Notes: a model not told the origin generated them from the sequence alone. A DNA stretch of 11,950 nt from Pseudomonadales bacterium (GCA_013043915.1 JABEVH010000239.1:1-11950); one strand, 5' to 3'. Positions 1 to 7,758 are shown, counted from the stretch's first letter. Numbers and translations: made by a program.

Positions 1-950
1 GTACGGCTCTGGCACGTGACTTGGGCAATCAACCCTCCAATATCTGTACGCCTACCTACCTGTCTGAACAGGCGCAGCTACTGGCCAAAGCCTCTCGTAA
101 GGTCAAGGTCAGGGTTTTGGGTGAAACTCAACTCGAAAAGTTGGGAGCAGGTGCATTTTTGGCGGTGAGCCGCGGCAGTGAAGAAGAAGGCAAGCTGGTG
201 ATGATAGAGTACCGGGGGACTTCATCCCGTACCGCCCCCATCGCGCTTATTGGCAAGGGCATCACCTTTGATACGGGGGGTATCTCCATCAAACCTTCAG
301 CCGCTATGGATGAAATGAAGTTTGATATGTGCGGGGCTGCCAGTGTACTTGGCGTCATGCAGACACTCATCGCCGCCGAATTACCCGTTCATGTGATTGG
401 TGTACTGGCTTGCGCAGAAAACATGCCCTCAGGTCGCGCACGCAAGCCTGGCGACATTGTCACCAGCATGTCAGGTCAGACTGTGGAAATCCTGAACACA
501 GATGCAGAAGGTCGACTGGTGCTCTGTGACGCCCTGACCTACGTGCAAAAACAATACAACCCGTCCATCATGATCGACATTGCCACCCTGACCGGTGCTT
601 GTGTGGTTGCTCTCGGCAAAGTCACCAGTGGACTGTTCAGTAGCGATGACGCCCTGGCTCAGGACCTAATGGATGCAGGGCGAATCAGCCAGGATCCTGC
701 CTGGCGGTTACCGCTGTGGAATGACTACCAGGAGTTGCTGGACTCTCCCTGTGCAGATATGGCCAATATTGGCGGCCCCACCGCCGGAGCCATTACCGCC
801 GCCTGTTTTCTGTCGAGATTTACCAAGGGCACACGTTGGGCGCATTTAGATATTGCTGGTACAGCCTGGGTGAGTGGCACCAAAAAAGGTGCCACAGGGC
901 GCCCTGTACCCCTGTTAGCTGAATTTATAAAGCGACAAGTTCATGCCTGA
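1..950 (+). CDS. pepA: Leucyl aminopeptidase (M17 family), 5' end missing
   Basis: This is a cytosolic metallo-aminopeptidase that removes N-terminal residues from peptides; E. coli PepA is also a DNA-binding protein in site-specific recombination. The reading frame is open from base 3 at the window edge, so the gene begins upstream. About 315 residues of a family usually near 500 are visible, covering the whole catalytic domain. The M17 metal and active-site residues are all present: Lys (codon 255) and Asp (270) in GKGITFDTGG, the second Lys (291), Asp (324), and Asp (501), Glu (507) and Arg (513) in the signature NTDAEGRL at 495-518. The TTG at 21 is an internal Leu codon in the conserved ARDLGNQPSNICTPTYL stretch, not a start. 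The last 8 bases overlap holC, indicating one transcript and translational coupling. Confidence 0.96.
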   Translation, partial: TALARDLGNQPSNICTPTYLSEQAQLLAKASRKVKVRVLGETQLEKLGAGAFLAVSRGSEEEGKLVMIEYRGTSSRTAPIALIGKGITFDTGGISIKPSAAMDEMKFDMCGAASVLGVMQTLIAAELPVHVIGVLACAENMPSGRARKPGDIVTSMSGQTVEILNTDAEGRLVLCDALTYVQKQYNPSIMIDIATLTGACVVALGKVTSGLFSSDDALAQDLMDAGRISQDPAWRLPLWNDYQELLDSPCADMANIGGPTAGAITAACFLSRFTKGTRWAHLDIAGTAWVSGTKKGATGRPVPLLAEFIKRQVHA

Positions 951-1371
951 AGTCACGTTTTATGTGTTGCGCCAGGAAGAGGATGCTGCCCGCATCCATG
1001 CGCTATGTCGGCTGGTTGAGAAAGCCTGGTTGCAAGACTTGAGTGTTTTGATACTGGCCGAAGATATACTGGAGGCCCATCGTATTGATGAAGCTCTGTG
1101 GAGCTTTCGTCCTGACAGCTTCGTACCACATTGCCTAGTTGACAACCTGCCCACAAAAATACCTCCAGCACTTATTAGCTGGTTGGGCCAAGACTGCCCG
1201 GATGCTCAGGTTTGGTTCAATATGGCCCACTCGCCCTGCCAACCTGGGCGTCGTTGCCAGCGCTTGATACAATTTGTTGCAGGATCTGCAGAACAGCGTG
1301 AGATTCAGCGCCAACAATGGCGCCATTACCGCGACCTAGGCTGGTCGGTGAACAAGATCGAACTTGCCTGA
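943..1371 (+). CDS. holC: DNA polymerase III chi subunit
   Basis: HolC is the chi subunit of the DNA polymerase III clamp loader. It pairs with psi (HolD) and binds the C-terminal tail of single-strand binding protein. The 142-residue length fits the family (about 140-150). Family features are the N-terminal FYVL strand, a central W-x-F-x-P-x-x-F-x-PH stretch (WSFRPDSFVPH, residues about 53-63), and a C-terminal helix containing RQQWRHYRDLGW. The ATG lies 8 bases inside the end of pepA, so ribosomes probably reinitiate there. The pepA-holC-valS order is widely conserved in beta- and gammaproteobacteria and supports the assignment. No damage was seen. Confidence 0.93.
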   Translation: MPEVTFYVLRQEEDAARIHALCRLVEKAWLQDLSVLILAEDILEAHRIDEALWSFRPDSFVPHCLVDNLPTKIPPALISWLGQDCPDAQVWFNMAHSPCQPGRRCQRLIQFVAGSAEQREIQRQQWRHYRDLGWSVNKIELA

Positions 1372-1373
1372 GT

Positions 1374-1379
1374 TATAAT
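1374..1379 (+). promoter_or_regulatory. Possible -10 element before valS
   Basis: A perfect TATAAT hexamer sits directly after the holC stop codon and about 37 bases before the valS start. No good -35 hexamer lies 16-18 bases upstream (17-base spacing gives AACAAG) and there is no TGn extension, so this could be chance. If real, it would give valS and the cyclase gene a transcript independent of pepA-holC. Confidence 0.25.
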
Positions 1380-1415
1380 GTATTTCCGTCCGACTTTGTT
1401 GCTGAGTGAAATTTG

Positions 1416-4241
1416 ATGAGTATGGAACCTGCCTATAACCCTGAATCCCTGGAACAAAGTCTTTATGACCGCTGGGAGCAGGCTGGTTACTTCAAACCCA
1501 TGGGAACTGGTCCCGCCTACTGCATCATGATACCTCCCCCCAATGTGACCGGATCGCTGCACATGGGACATGGTTTCAACAACACCATCATGGATAGCCT
1601 GATTCGTTACCAACGCATGCGCGGTCATCGTACCCTCTGGCAACCTGGAACCGACCATGCCGGCATCGCCACCCAAATGGTGGTTGAACGGCAACTCGGT
1701 GCTGAAGGCAAAACACGGCATGACCTGGGACGCGAAGATTTCATTAAACGGGTATGGCAGTGGAAAACCACGTCGGGCGGCACCATTACTCGACAGATAC
1801 GCCGCTTGGGTTCCTCGGTAGACTGGAGCCGTGAACGCTTTACCATGGATGAAGGCTTGTCCCGATCTGTCCGTGAGGCATTTGTCCGTCTATATCGGGA
1901 TGATCTTGTTTACCGTGGCAAACGTTTGGTCAATTGGGATCCTAAACTGCATACCGCCATCTCTGATCTTGAAGTTGAATCGGTAGAGACCCAGGGCTCG
2001 CTGTGGCATTTGCGTTATCCACTAGCTGATGGAAGAGGTCACCTCATCGTTGCCACAACCCGTCCGGAGACCATGCTCGGTGATACCGCCGTAGCGGTAC
2101 ATCCTGACGATATACGTTACCAGCACATGATAGGCCAAAAGGTGCGCTTGCCACTAACCGGGCGGCTGATCCCGGTTATTGCTGACACTTATGTGGACCC
2201 CGCCTTTGGCAGCGGATGCGTCAAGATTACCCCAGCCCACGATTTCAACGACTACGAGGTCGGGCAACGCCACCAGCTGCCCATGATCAACGTACTTGAT
2301 CGTAATGCCTGTATCCTTGCAGAATTTGAGATATTCAATAGCCAGGGGCTGCCCTCTGGCTATGAATCAGCCCCACTACTCTTGGCTGGGCTGGACCGTA
2401 TGGATGCACGCAAAAAGCTGCTTGACCTAGCCACTCAGCAAGGCTGGCTGGAACTCACCGAAGCTCATGTGCTTAAAGTCCCTCGTGGCGACCGTTCACA
2501 GGCTGTGGTTGAGCCCTGGCTGACTGATCAATGGTATGTACGCACCGCTCCGCTGGCCCAGGAAGCCCTAGGTGCAGTGGAAGATGGACGTATTCGTTTT
2601 GTCCCGCAGTCTTATCAAAACATGTATTTTGCCTGGATGCGCGACATCAAGGACTGGTGCATTTCGCGACAGCTCTGGTGGGGTCATCGTATTCCTGCCT
2701 GGTATGACACCGAAGGGCGTGTTTACGTTGGACGAGATGAAGCCGATGTCAGAGCGCACTATGAATTATCCCCTGGGCATGCCCTCAGGCAGGATGAAGA
2801 TGTCCTGGATACCTGGTTCAGTTCAGGTCTATGGACATTCTCTACGTTAGGCTGGCCTGAAGCCACCGAAGAACTCGCCGCATTCCATCCCACCGATGTC
2901 CTGGTCACCGGATTTGACATCATATTTTTCTGGGTAGCCCGCATGATCATGCTGAGCATGCATCTGCTCAAGGATGCAAAAGGCAACACCCAGGTTCCTT
3001 TTCGTGTCGTTTATGTTCATGGCCTAGTTCGCGACAGTGATGGCCAGAAAATGGCCAAATCCAAGGGCAACGTGCTGGACCCCCTTGATGTCATTGATGG
3101 CATCGACCTGGAATCCTTAGTCAGCAAACGTACCCGTGACCTGATGCGCCCGCAAGATGCCAAAAACATTGAAAAAACTACCCGTCGCGACTATGCCGAA
3201 GGCATCGCAGCCTACGGTACTGATGCCCTGCGTTTCACCTTCGCAGCCCTGGCATCTACCGGACGGGACATAAAATTTGATCTTAAACGCGTAGAAGGCT
3301 ACCGCAACTTCTGCAACAAGATCTGGAATGCCAGCCGTTTCGTACTTAACCATATAGAACAGCAAGCTAACTCACAAGAAACCGCCCCAGCATCCCTGGT
3401 GGATCGTTGGATACTAAGCCGCCTACATAGTACCACTCGCCATGTCGAACAGCATTTTGCCGATTTTCGTTTTGATCTGGTAGCCCAGGATCTTTACGAA
3501 TTTGTCTGGAATGACCTGTGTGACTGGTACCTGGAGCTAGCCAAACCGGTTTTGCAAAGTGACGATCAGGCCGCTCGCCAGCGCACAGTCTCCACCCTGA
3601 AAGAAGTCCTTGATGCAGCGTTGCGTCTATTGCATCCCATCATGCCCTTTATCACAGAAAGCATCTGGCAACGTCTATGGCAGCATTTAGTGCCGACACC
3701 CTCGACAACAAGCATCATGCTGGCCGCCTACCCCAAACCTGACGATTATGCTGCAGATACAGAGGCTGAAGCAGACCTTGCCTGGCTACAGGCCATCATG
3801 GGTGCTTTACGCGCCATGCGTAATGAATTGCAAGTCCCTCCAGGACAAGCCATTGAGTTATGGCTACGTCAGGGACAGGACAGTGATCATCAACGTATTG
3901 AACGTATGCGTCCCTGGTTAATCAGCTTAGGCAAACTGCAATCCTTGACCTGGCAACACGAGGGCGCCCTGCCGGCAACTGCTACGGCAGTGGTAGGATC
4001 TCTGGAACTGCATGTCCCCCTGGCTGGTCTGATTGATCTGGATGCCGAAAAAATACGCTTGCAAAAATCTCTTTCTAAACTTGAACAGGAAATTGAGCGT
4101 CTGGAAACGCGCCTGACTGCAGGTGACTTCCGTGCCAAAGCACCTGCTGAGATCGTGCAGCGTGAAGAAGCCAAGTTGGCTGAATACTCCCAGGCACGTG
4201 GCAAGTTGCAAGCTCAACTGGAACGTATGGCTCTGGTATGA
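1416..4241 (+). CDS. valS: Valyl-tRNA synthetase
   Basis: This class Ia aminoacyl-tRNA synthetase charges tRNA-Val with valine in the cytosol. The 941 residues match the bacterial norm (about 950 in E. coli). In order: the ATP-binding HIGH-type motif HMGH at residues 49-52 in PNVTGSLHMGHG; the CP1 editing domain with ATTRPETMLGDTAV; the second ATP motif at residues 545-549, reading KMAKS rather than the usual KMSKS; the anticodon-binding domain after RNFCNKIWNASRF; and the C-terminal coiled-coil arm, rich in Leu, Glu and Lys, over the last 70 residues. ATG 1416 is chosen as start because a GAGTGA-type ribosome site (1404-1409) lies 6 bases upstream. TTG 1413 and ATG 1422 are in-frame alternatives. 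Its stop overlaps the next gene by ATGA. Confidence 0.97.
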   Translation: MSMEPAYNPESLEQSLYDRWEQAGYFKPMGTGPAYCIMIPPPNVTGSLHMGHGFNNTIMDSLIRYQRMRGHRTLWQPGTDHAGIATQMVVERQLGAEGKTRHDLGREDFIKRVWQWKTTSGGTITRQIRRLGSSVDWSRERFTMDEGLSRSVREAFVRLYRDDLVYRGKRLVNWDPKLHTAISDLEVESVETQGSLWHLRYPLADGRGHLIVATTRPETMLGDTAVAVHPDDIRYQHMIGQKVRLPLTGRLIPVIADTYVDPAFGSGCVKITPAHDFNDYEVGQRHQLPMINVLDRNACILAEFEIFNSQGLPSGYESAPLLLAGLDRMDARKKLLDLATQQGWLELTEAHVLKVPRGDRSQAVVEPWLTDQWYVRTAPLAQEALGAVEDGRIRFVPQSYQNMYFAWMRDIKDWCISRQLWWGHRIPAWYDTEGRVYVGRDEADVRAHYELSPGHALRQDEDVLDTWFSSGLWTFSTLGWPEATEELAAFHPTDVLVTGFDIIFFWVARMIMLSMHLLKDAKGNTQVPFRVVYVHGLVRDSDGQKMAKSKGNVLDPLDVIDGIDLESLVSKRTRDLMRPQDAKNIEKTTRRDYAEGIAAYGTDALRFTFAALASTGRDIKFDLKRVEGYRNFCNKIWNASRFVLNHIEQQANSQETAPASLVDRWILSRLHSTTRHVEQHFADFRFDLVAQDLYEFVWNDLCDWYLELAKPVLQSDDQAARQRTVSTLKEVLDAALRLLHPIMPFITESIWQRLWQHLVPTPSTTSIMLAAYPKPDDYAADTEAEADLAWLQAIMGALRAMRNELQVPPGQAIELWLRQGQDSDHQRIERMRPWLISLGKLQSLTWQHEGALPATATAVVGSLELHVPLAGLIDLDAEKIRLQKSLSKLEQEIERLETRLTAGDFRAKAPAEIVQREEAKLAEYSQARGKLQAQLERMALV

Positions 4242-5116
4242 AATCCTATGTCGGCTTGTTATTTGCCGATCTGGTTGGAAGCACGCGGCTTTATGAGCAG
4301 CTCGGCGATGCTCAGGCACATAAACTGGTCAGTCGTGCCTTGTCAGGATTTTGCCGCGAGGTGGAACGCCACCATGGCCGAGTCGTTAAACAGCTCGGCG
4401 ATGGGATTTTCGGCTGTTTTAGCTTAGCCAGTGATGCGGCGACTGCCAGCCTGGCCATGCATCACTGGCTAAGCCAAGAGTCTTGGGGTGATCAGCGCCT
4501 TACCTTGCGCGCCGGGCTACATGCTGGCGATGTCCTGCAGAATGAAACCGGTGACCTTTTTGGTGACGCTGTCAATGTAACAGCACGTTTATGCGAGTTT
4601 GCTCAACCGGGTCAACTACTATGCAGTGAAGCCTTGGTGCTTGGATTGAAGCCGTCAAACTGGCCCTTGCACGCGCGCCCCCCCCTTCAGGTACGGGGAC
4701 GACAGCAACCTGTCCTTGTCTATGAACTGCTAACTACAACAGATGACCGTACCTTACTGATGCCAGGGCTGACTGATCAGCCACCCCAACCTGTACTGGA
4801 GCTTCAACTAGCCGATCAACGCAAAGCATTGGCTTGCGGTGACAGCTTCACCTTGGGCCGAGCTGATAACTGTGATTGGGTAGTCCACGGCCAACGCATC
4901 TCACGGCATCATGCACGCATCGAGTCTCGTCTGGGCCAATTTTTGCTGGTGGACTATAGCAGCAACGGCACCCTAATTCAGACCGACACAGGGACCGAGA
5001 CTTTATTGCATGGAGCTTCCTGGCTTATGCAAGGCCAGGGCAGATTGTTTCTCGGAGGACAAAAAATCCCTGATTCTCGCTCACTACATTTTTACGTGCG
5101 CCAGCCCCATCCCTAA
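4238..5116 (+). CDS. Class III adenylate/guanylate cyclase with C-terminal FHA domain
   Basis: This predicted soluble nucleotide cyclase of 292 residues makes cAMP or cGMP. The N-terminal catalytic domain (about 1-165) keeps all expected residues: metal-binding Asp11 (FADLVGST) and Asp55 (KQLGDG), Lys51 and Asp110 in the positions usually tied to ATP selection, and Asn113 and Arg117 (GDAVNVTAR) for transition-state binding. It is therefore probably an active adenylate cyclase. A linker leads to an FHA domain (about 188-285) with GR at 207-208, SRHHA at 222-226 and NGT at 243-245, which is the complete phosphothreonine-binding set. No membrane segment or signal peptide is seen. Its ATG overlaps the valS stop (ATGA), so it is probably translated from the valS message. 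The FHA domain implies control by, or docking to, a Ser/Thr-phosphorylated partner; no such kinase is in the window. Confidence 0.9.
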   Translation: MKSYVGLLFADLVGSTRLYEQLGDAQAHKLVSRALSGFCREVERHHGRVVKQLGDGIFGCFSLASDAATASLAMHHWLSQESWGDQRLTLRAGLHAGDVLQNETGDLFGDAVNVTARLCEFAQPGQLLCSEALVLGLKPSNWPLHARPPLQVRGRQQPVLVYELLTTTDDRTLLMPGLTDQPPQPVLELQLADQRKALACGDSFTLGRADNCDWVVHGQRISRHHARIESRLGQFLLVDYSSNGTLIQTDTGTETLLHGASWLMQGQGRLFLGGQKIPDSRSLHFYVRQPHP

Positions 5117-5189
5117 TGGTTGTCAAACGCATCATCCTGAGCTAAACCTATGATGTCACTGTGCATATTTACCTATTAGGAGATGGATT
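5117..5189 (+). promoter_or_regulatory. Short leader before the pseudo-receiver gene
   Basis: This gap has a clear ribosome site, AGGAG at 5178-5182, 7 bases before the GTG start at 5190. A TATGAT hexamer at 5149-5154 could be a -10 element but lacks a well-placed -35 partner. CATCAT (5130-5135) and ATGATG (5150-5155) form a 6-base inverted repeat with a 14-base loop; without a T tract it is not a convincing terminator. The ribosome site is well supported, the promoter is not. Confidence 0.35.
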
Positions 5190-6272
5190 GTGGTGCTCAA
5201 TTTAACGTGGTGGCAGGACCCACAAGCGTCCATGCCTCAGCGTGAGCTTGCTGACTTTTCCATATTCTTGGCTCACGACCGCGATGAGTTACAGCAGCAT
5301 GCCCAGTCCTGCGACCTTGTCGTTATTGAAGCTAGCCATGGTTCCGAGGGACCTTTGGATACAGAATACCTGCAGTCTCTACCCTGCCCTGTTGTGCTAT
5401 TAGCTTCCGACAATGATCCTGACTATCGTATCATTGCCCTCAATGAAGGCTATGCTGATATGATTTGCTCTCAGGTCAGCATAGTGAACTTGGAATTACG
5501 CCTGCATCAATTGGTCGATCATGATATTGCCAACAAACAACTTCAGTCGATGGCAGCTACAGCACAAGACGTTGCGATGCAAGCCATGACTATGAGTAGC
5601 GACATAGGCAACAACCTGCAGTTTTTATTGGACGTCGCACAATGCACCAACCTGGATGAGTTGGGCATGCGTTTATTCCATAGCCTCAATGATTATGGAC
5701 TACAGGCATCCCTGCAGCTACGCGGACGCTATGAAATCAAAAACATGGAAGCTAATGGCATGGCGCGGGAGCTTGAGTCGCAACTGCTCAGTGAAATGCA
5801 CGAGAGTGGTCGCTATGTGGATTTTGGCAAACGATTGATCATGAACTATGGCCGGGTATCCCTGTTGGTTCGCAACATGCCCACTGACCACGAAATACGC
5901 CATGGCCAGCTGCGAGATAGCATGTTCTCCCTGCTGCAGGGGGCAGATTCACGTATACAAAGCATCGACATGAACACGCAGATTCAGGAGTCGCTGGAAA
6001 ACCAACACCGCCTGACGCAACGCTTGCAGGTTGTCGCTCAGAATATCGAGGAAAGTAACGCGCATATCATTCATCAATGCGCAGCGGTGTTTGACGCCAT
6101 GAACTTTGAGATGGAAGAAGCCCTGGCCATTTTGGGCATGAATGAGACGCAAGAACACAGCATTCTCACTATGTTGAAAAAAGGACAAAATCAAATCAAT
6201 CAGCAAGTAAACGTCAGTGCAGGCATAGCCCAAACGTTCCAGCGCTTGCTAAAGCATCTGTCCGAAAACTGA
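5190..6272 (+). CDS. Pseudo-receiver and GAF-like signalling protein of unknown function
   Basis: I do not recognise a named family for this 360-residue soluble protein. Residues about 20-112 fit the alternating pattern of a response-regulator receiver: a strand DLVVIE (42-47), a strand VVLLAS (68-73), then an Ala/Gly-Asp segment (EGYADMI) before the last helix. The residue at the phosphoacceptor position appears to be Glu47 rather than Asp, the switch Ser73 is kept, and the conserved Lys appears to be Gln95, so it probably cannot be phosphorylated. Residues about 140-245 look like a GAF-type fold (inferred from pattern only). The C-terminal 110 residues are helical, rich in Gln and Glu, and likely coiled coil. 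Start GTG 5190 is set by AGGAG 7 bases upstream; GTG 5193 is possible. Downstream of the cyclase-FHA gene on the same strand, it may work with it. There is no output domain for DNA binding. Confidence 0.72.
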   Translation: MVLNLTWWQDPQASMPQRELADFSIFLAHDRDELQQHAQSCDLVVIEASHGSEGPLDTEYLQSLPCPVVLLASDNDPDYRIIALNEGYADMICSQVSIVNLELRLHQLVDHDIANKQLQSMAATAQDVAMQAMTMSSDIGNNLQFLLDVAQCTNLDELGMRLFHSLNDYGLQASLQLRGRYEIKNMEANGMARELESQLLSEMHESGRYVDFGKRLIMNYGRVSLLVRNMPTDHEIRHGQLRDSMFSLLQGADSRIQSIDMNTQIQESLENQHRLTQRLQVVAQNIEESNAHIIHQCAAVFDAMNFEMEEALAILGMNETQEHSILTMLKKGQNQINQQVNVSAGIAQTFQRLLKHLSEN

Positions 6273-6278
6273 CTACTC

Positions 6279-6298
6279 CCCGCCCTTAATCGGGCAGG
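6279..6298. repeat. GC-rich hairpin 1
   Basis: CCCGCCC (6279-6285) pairs with GGGCAGG (6292-6298) around a 6-base loop TTAATC, with one C-A mismatch. It lies 6 bases after the stop of the pseudo-receiver gene. It could stop or stabilise that transcript, but it is followed by ACTTCTGAC rather than a T tract. It closely resembles the hairpin at 6549-6569. Confidence 0.6.
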
Positions 6299-6548
6299 AC
6301 TTCTGACTTATCAGGCAGCCGTTGATGAACTGAGGGAAACGGTAGGTGGTTTGATCCCGGGGCGTAGTCGGTGATTTCGTTCGCGTTCAGCGTCTGGTTC
6401 AGTTGACAGGGCCATACCGTCTTTAACCAGAATCGTGGCAACATACGAGCCGCTCTGGGTGCGTGACCATGTGCTAGAGGGGGGTATGATAGTAACACTC
6501 AAATCCAATGTGCCAAGTCAAAAAACCTGATTAAAACCACCGCTTATT

Positions 6549-6569
6549 CCCCGCCCGCATGGGGCGAGG
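6549..6569. repeat. GC-rich hairpin 2
   Basis: CCCCGCCC (6549-6556) pairs with GGGCGAGG (6562-6569) around loop GCATG, with one C-A mismatch. It lies 16 bases beyond the stop of the flavodoxin-family gene on the minus strand, where it could act as a transcript end, but the bases that follow on that strand are AATAAGCGG, not a T tract. It may instead be one end of the possible element at 6277-6569. Confidence 0.6.
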
Positions 6570-6585
6570 GTTTACGCGGCCCTTG

Positions 6586-7158
6586 TTAAGCCCAGCGTAT
6601 TGCTGCTTTGGCTACTCGCTCACCTAGCAAGGCCGAAGTTTTAAGATCACCGGTACTCGGTGACTCTTCGACTGAGGCATCTGAGCGAGAAATGGTCATC
6701 ACCCCACCAAAACCTGCCGTCCAGTTGACATCAGCCGGAGAATGAGCCTTGGCATTGGATGGCATCAAGCCGGTACCAACCCAGACTTGACCATGCTGCT
6801 GCGACAAGGTCCAGAAATAATTAATCGTGGCATATTTATCGCCATTGGTAGAAGCAGAATTAGTAAATCCAGCCGCTAACTTATCCTTCCATGCTTGGCT
6901 AAACCAGGGCTTTGAGCTTGCATCGGCAAATTTCTTAAATTGCCAGGCAGGCCCTCCCATATAGGTGGGACTTCCGTATATGATGGCATCAGCTGCCTGT
7001 AAACTTTGCCAATCTGCATCACTGAGCTGACCTTCCGCATCGATACGATGCAAGCTCACTTCGGTTCCTGCTACCCCTGCAGCACCAGCAGCTACTGATT
7101 CTGCAACTTTAACCGTATGTCCATAACCGCTGAAATATACAATGGCAACTTTACTCAT
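6586..7158 (-). CDS. Flavodoxin-family protein (WrbA/NAD(P)H:quinone reductase-like)
   Basis: This 190-residue cytosolic FMN protein is likely an NAD(P)H-dependent quinone or FMN reductase protecting against redox stress. The first strand and phosphate-binding loop are clear (VAIVYFSGYGHTVKVAE, residues 4-20), as is the second FMN-contacting loop GSPTYMGGPAW (62-72). Later stretches with NYFWTLSQQHGQ and GFGGVMTISR fit the WrbA-like branch of the flavodoxin fold, as does the length (WrbA is about 200). No signal peptide is present. The ATG is supported by AAGGAG (complement of 7168-7173) nine bases upstream. It is divergent from the YeeE/YedE pair, so both may share the 172-base control region. 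The exact substrate cannot be read, so no symbol is given. Confidence 0.87.
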   Translation of the reverse strand: MSKVAIVYFSGYGHTVKVAESVAAGAAGVAGTEVSLHRIDAEGQLSDADWQSLQAADAIIYGSPTYMGGPAWQFKKFADASSKPWFSQAWKDKLAAGFTNSASTNGDKYATINYFWTLSQQHGQVWVGTGLMPSNAKAHSPADVNWTAGFGGVMTISRSDASVEESPSTGDLKTSALLGERVAKAAIRWA

Positions 7159-7330
7159 GGCTTGCTACTCCTTAGTATCAATGATCGTATCTGCCTGACA
7201 TTTATCAGGGCACCCTTGGACTCTAACGATGATGATGCAAACTACCTAGCCCTTTAGTTGCAACTCATTTTTGCAATGACAGAGGTAATCAACGATTATT
7301 AACGTTTTTGATCACCCTTAAGGCGCTCCT
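7159..7330. promoter_or_regulatory. Divergent control region with operator-like TTGCAA repeats
   Basis: This region separates the minus-strand flavodoxin gene from the plus-strand YeeE/YedE pair. For the plus direction, TTGCAA (7271-7276), a 17-base spacer and GATTAT (7294-7299) form a plausible sigma-70 promoter (4 of 6 matches in each box), and AAGG (7320-7323) is a ribosome site 7 bases before ATG 7331. A perfect 10-base palindrome AGTTGCAACT (7256-7265) contains a first TTGCAA (7258-7263), 13 bases centre to centre from the one in the -35 box, which looks like a repressor operator. CCTGA (7194-7198) and TCAGG (7205-7209) form a small hairpin near the other gene. The binding protein is unknown. 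Confidence 0.45.
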
Positions 7331-7756
7331 ATGCATGACTTTACCCCCTTTACCGGGCTTATCGGAGGACTGCTGATCGGCTTGGCATCTACGCTCATGC
7401 TTTGGCTTAATGGACGCATCACGGGCATTAGTCACATTGCCGGACACATGACAACGTCTCCCGCAGGAGACCGGTTATGGCGCCTGATGTTTGTCATCGG
7501 ACTGCTCGTTGGCGCACTGCTTTATTTTCATCTCGGTGGGCACCCTCCCGTACAACGTAGCGGCATGCCACTGAGCTTACTAGCCCTATCCGGGCTGTTA
7601 GTAGGCTTTGGTACCTCACTGGCCAACGGCTGCACCAGTGGTCATGGCGTATGTGGTCTTGCGCGACTTTCTCCACGTTCTGGCGTTGCCACTCTGGTAT
7701 TTCTGGTCACCGGCATCATCAGTGCAGTCATCTTTCACGGCCTGTTAGGACTCTAA
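7331..7756 (+). CDS. YeeE/YedE-family membrane protein, PmpA-like half
   Basis: This 141-residue inner-membrane protein has about four hydrophobic segments (roughly residues 7-26, 52-68, 80-97 and 117-138). The family diagnostic is NGCTSGHGVCGLARLS, with Cys101 and Cys108; homologous YeeE (TsuA) imports thiosulfate through conserved cysteines. Proteins of this half size usually occur as adjacent pairs (PmpA/PmpB), often with an ArsR-type repressor (BigR or PigS) and a persulfide-handling enzyme, so transport of a reduced sulfur compound is the best inference. The second half follows after 2 bases. The promoter-proximal TTGCAA repeats may be its operator. No sulfur dioxygenase or metallo-beta-lactamase gene is in the window, which is unusual for this cluster type. 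Confidence 0.88.
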   Translation: MHDFTPFTGLIGGLLIGLASTLMLWLNGRITGISHIAGHMTTSPAGDRLWRLMFVIGLLVGALLYFHLGGHPPVQRSGMPLSLLALSGLLVGFGTSLANGCTSGHGVCGLARLSPRSGVATLVFLVTGIISAVIFHGLLGL

Positions 7757-7758
7757 TC

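Larger units (their letters stand above)
6277..6569. mobile_element. Possible IS200/IS605-type relic or non-autonomous element
   Basis: The 313 bases between the two flanking genes hold no convincing coding region; minus-strand open frames of 65 and 70 codons overlap each other and neither resembles a known protein. The stretch is framed by two imperfect hairpins in the same orientation that share the direct repeat TCCCCGCCC (6277-6285 and 6548-6556). Subterminal hairpins that are not inverted copies of each other are typical of IS200/IS605 elements. On the minus strand, TTGGCA (complement of 6511-6516), a 16-base spacer and TACTAT (complement of 6489-6494) make a plausible promoter reading inward. 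No TnpA or TnpB motif is readable, so this would be an internally deleted relic. Two unrelated transcript-end hairpins are the main alternative. Confidence 0.33.

Noticed and set aside
6286..6508. Minus-strand open frames of 65 and 70 codons in the gap between the pseudo-receiver and flavodoxin genes
   Set aside because: They overlap each other in different frames, lack convincing ribosome sites and resemble no protein family I know. I treat them as chance frames in a possible relic element.
7651..7758. Upstream extension of the second YeeE/YedE gene to base 7651
   Set aside because: It would lie entirely within the first gene and add a polar, Cys/His-rich segment unlike the family. ATG 7759 with a ribosome site explains the gene better.
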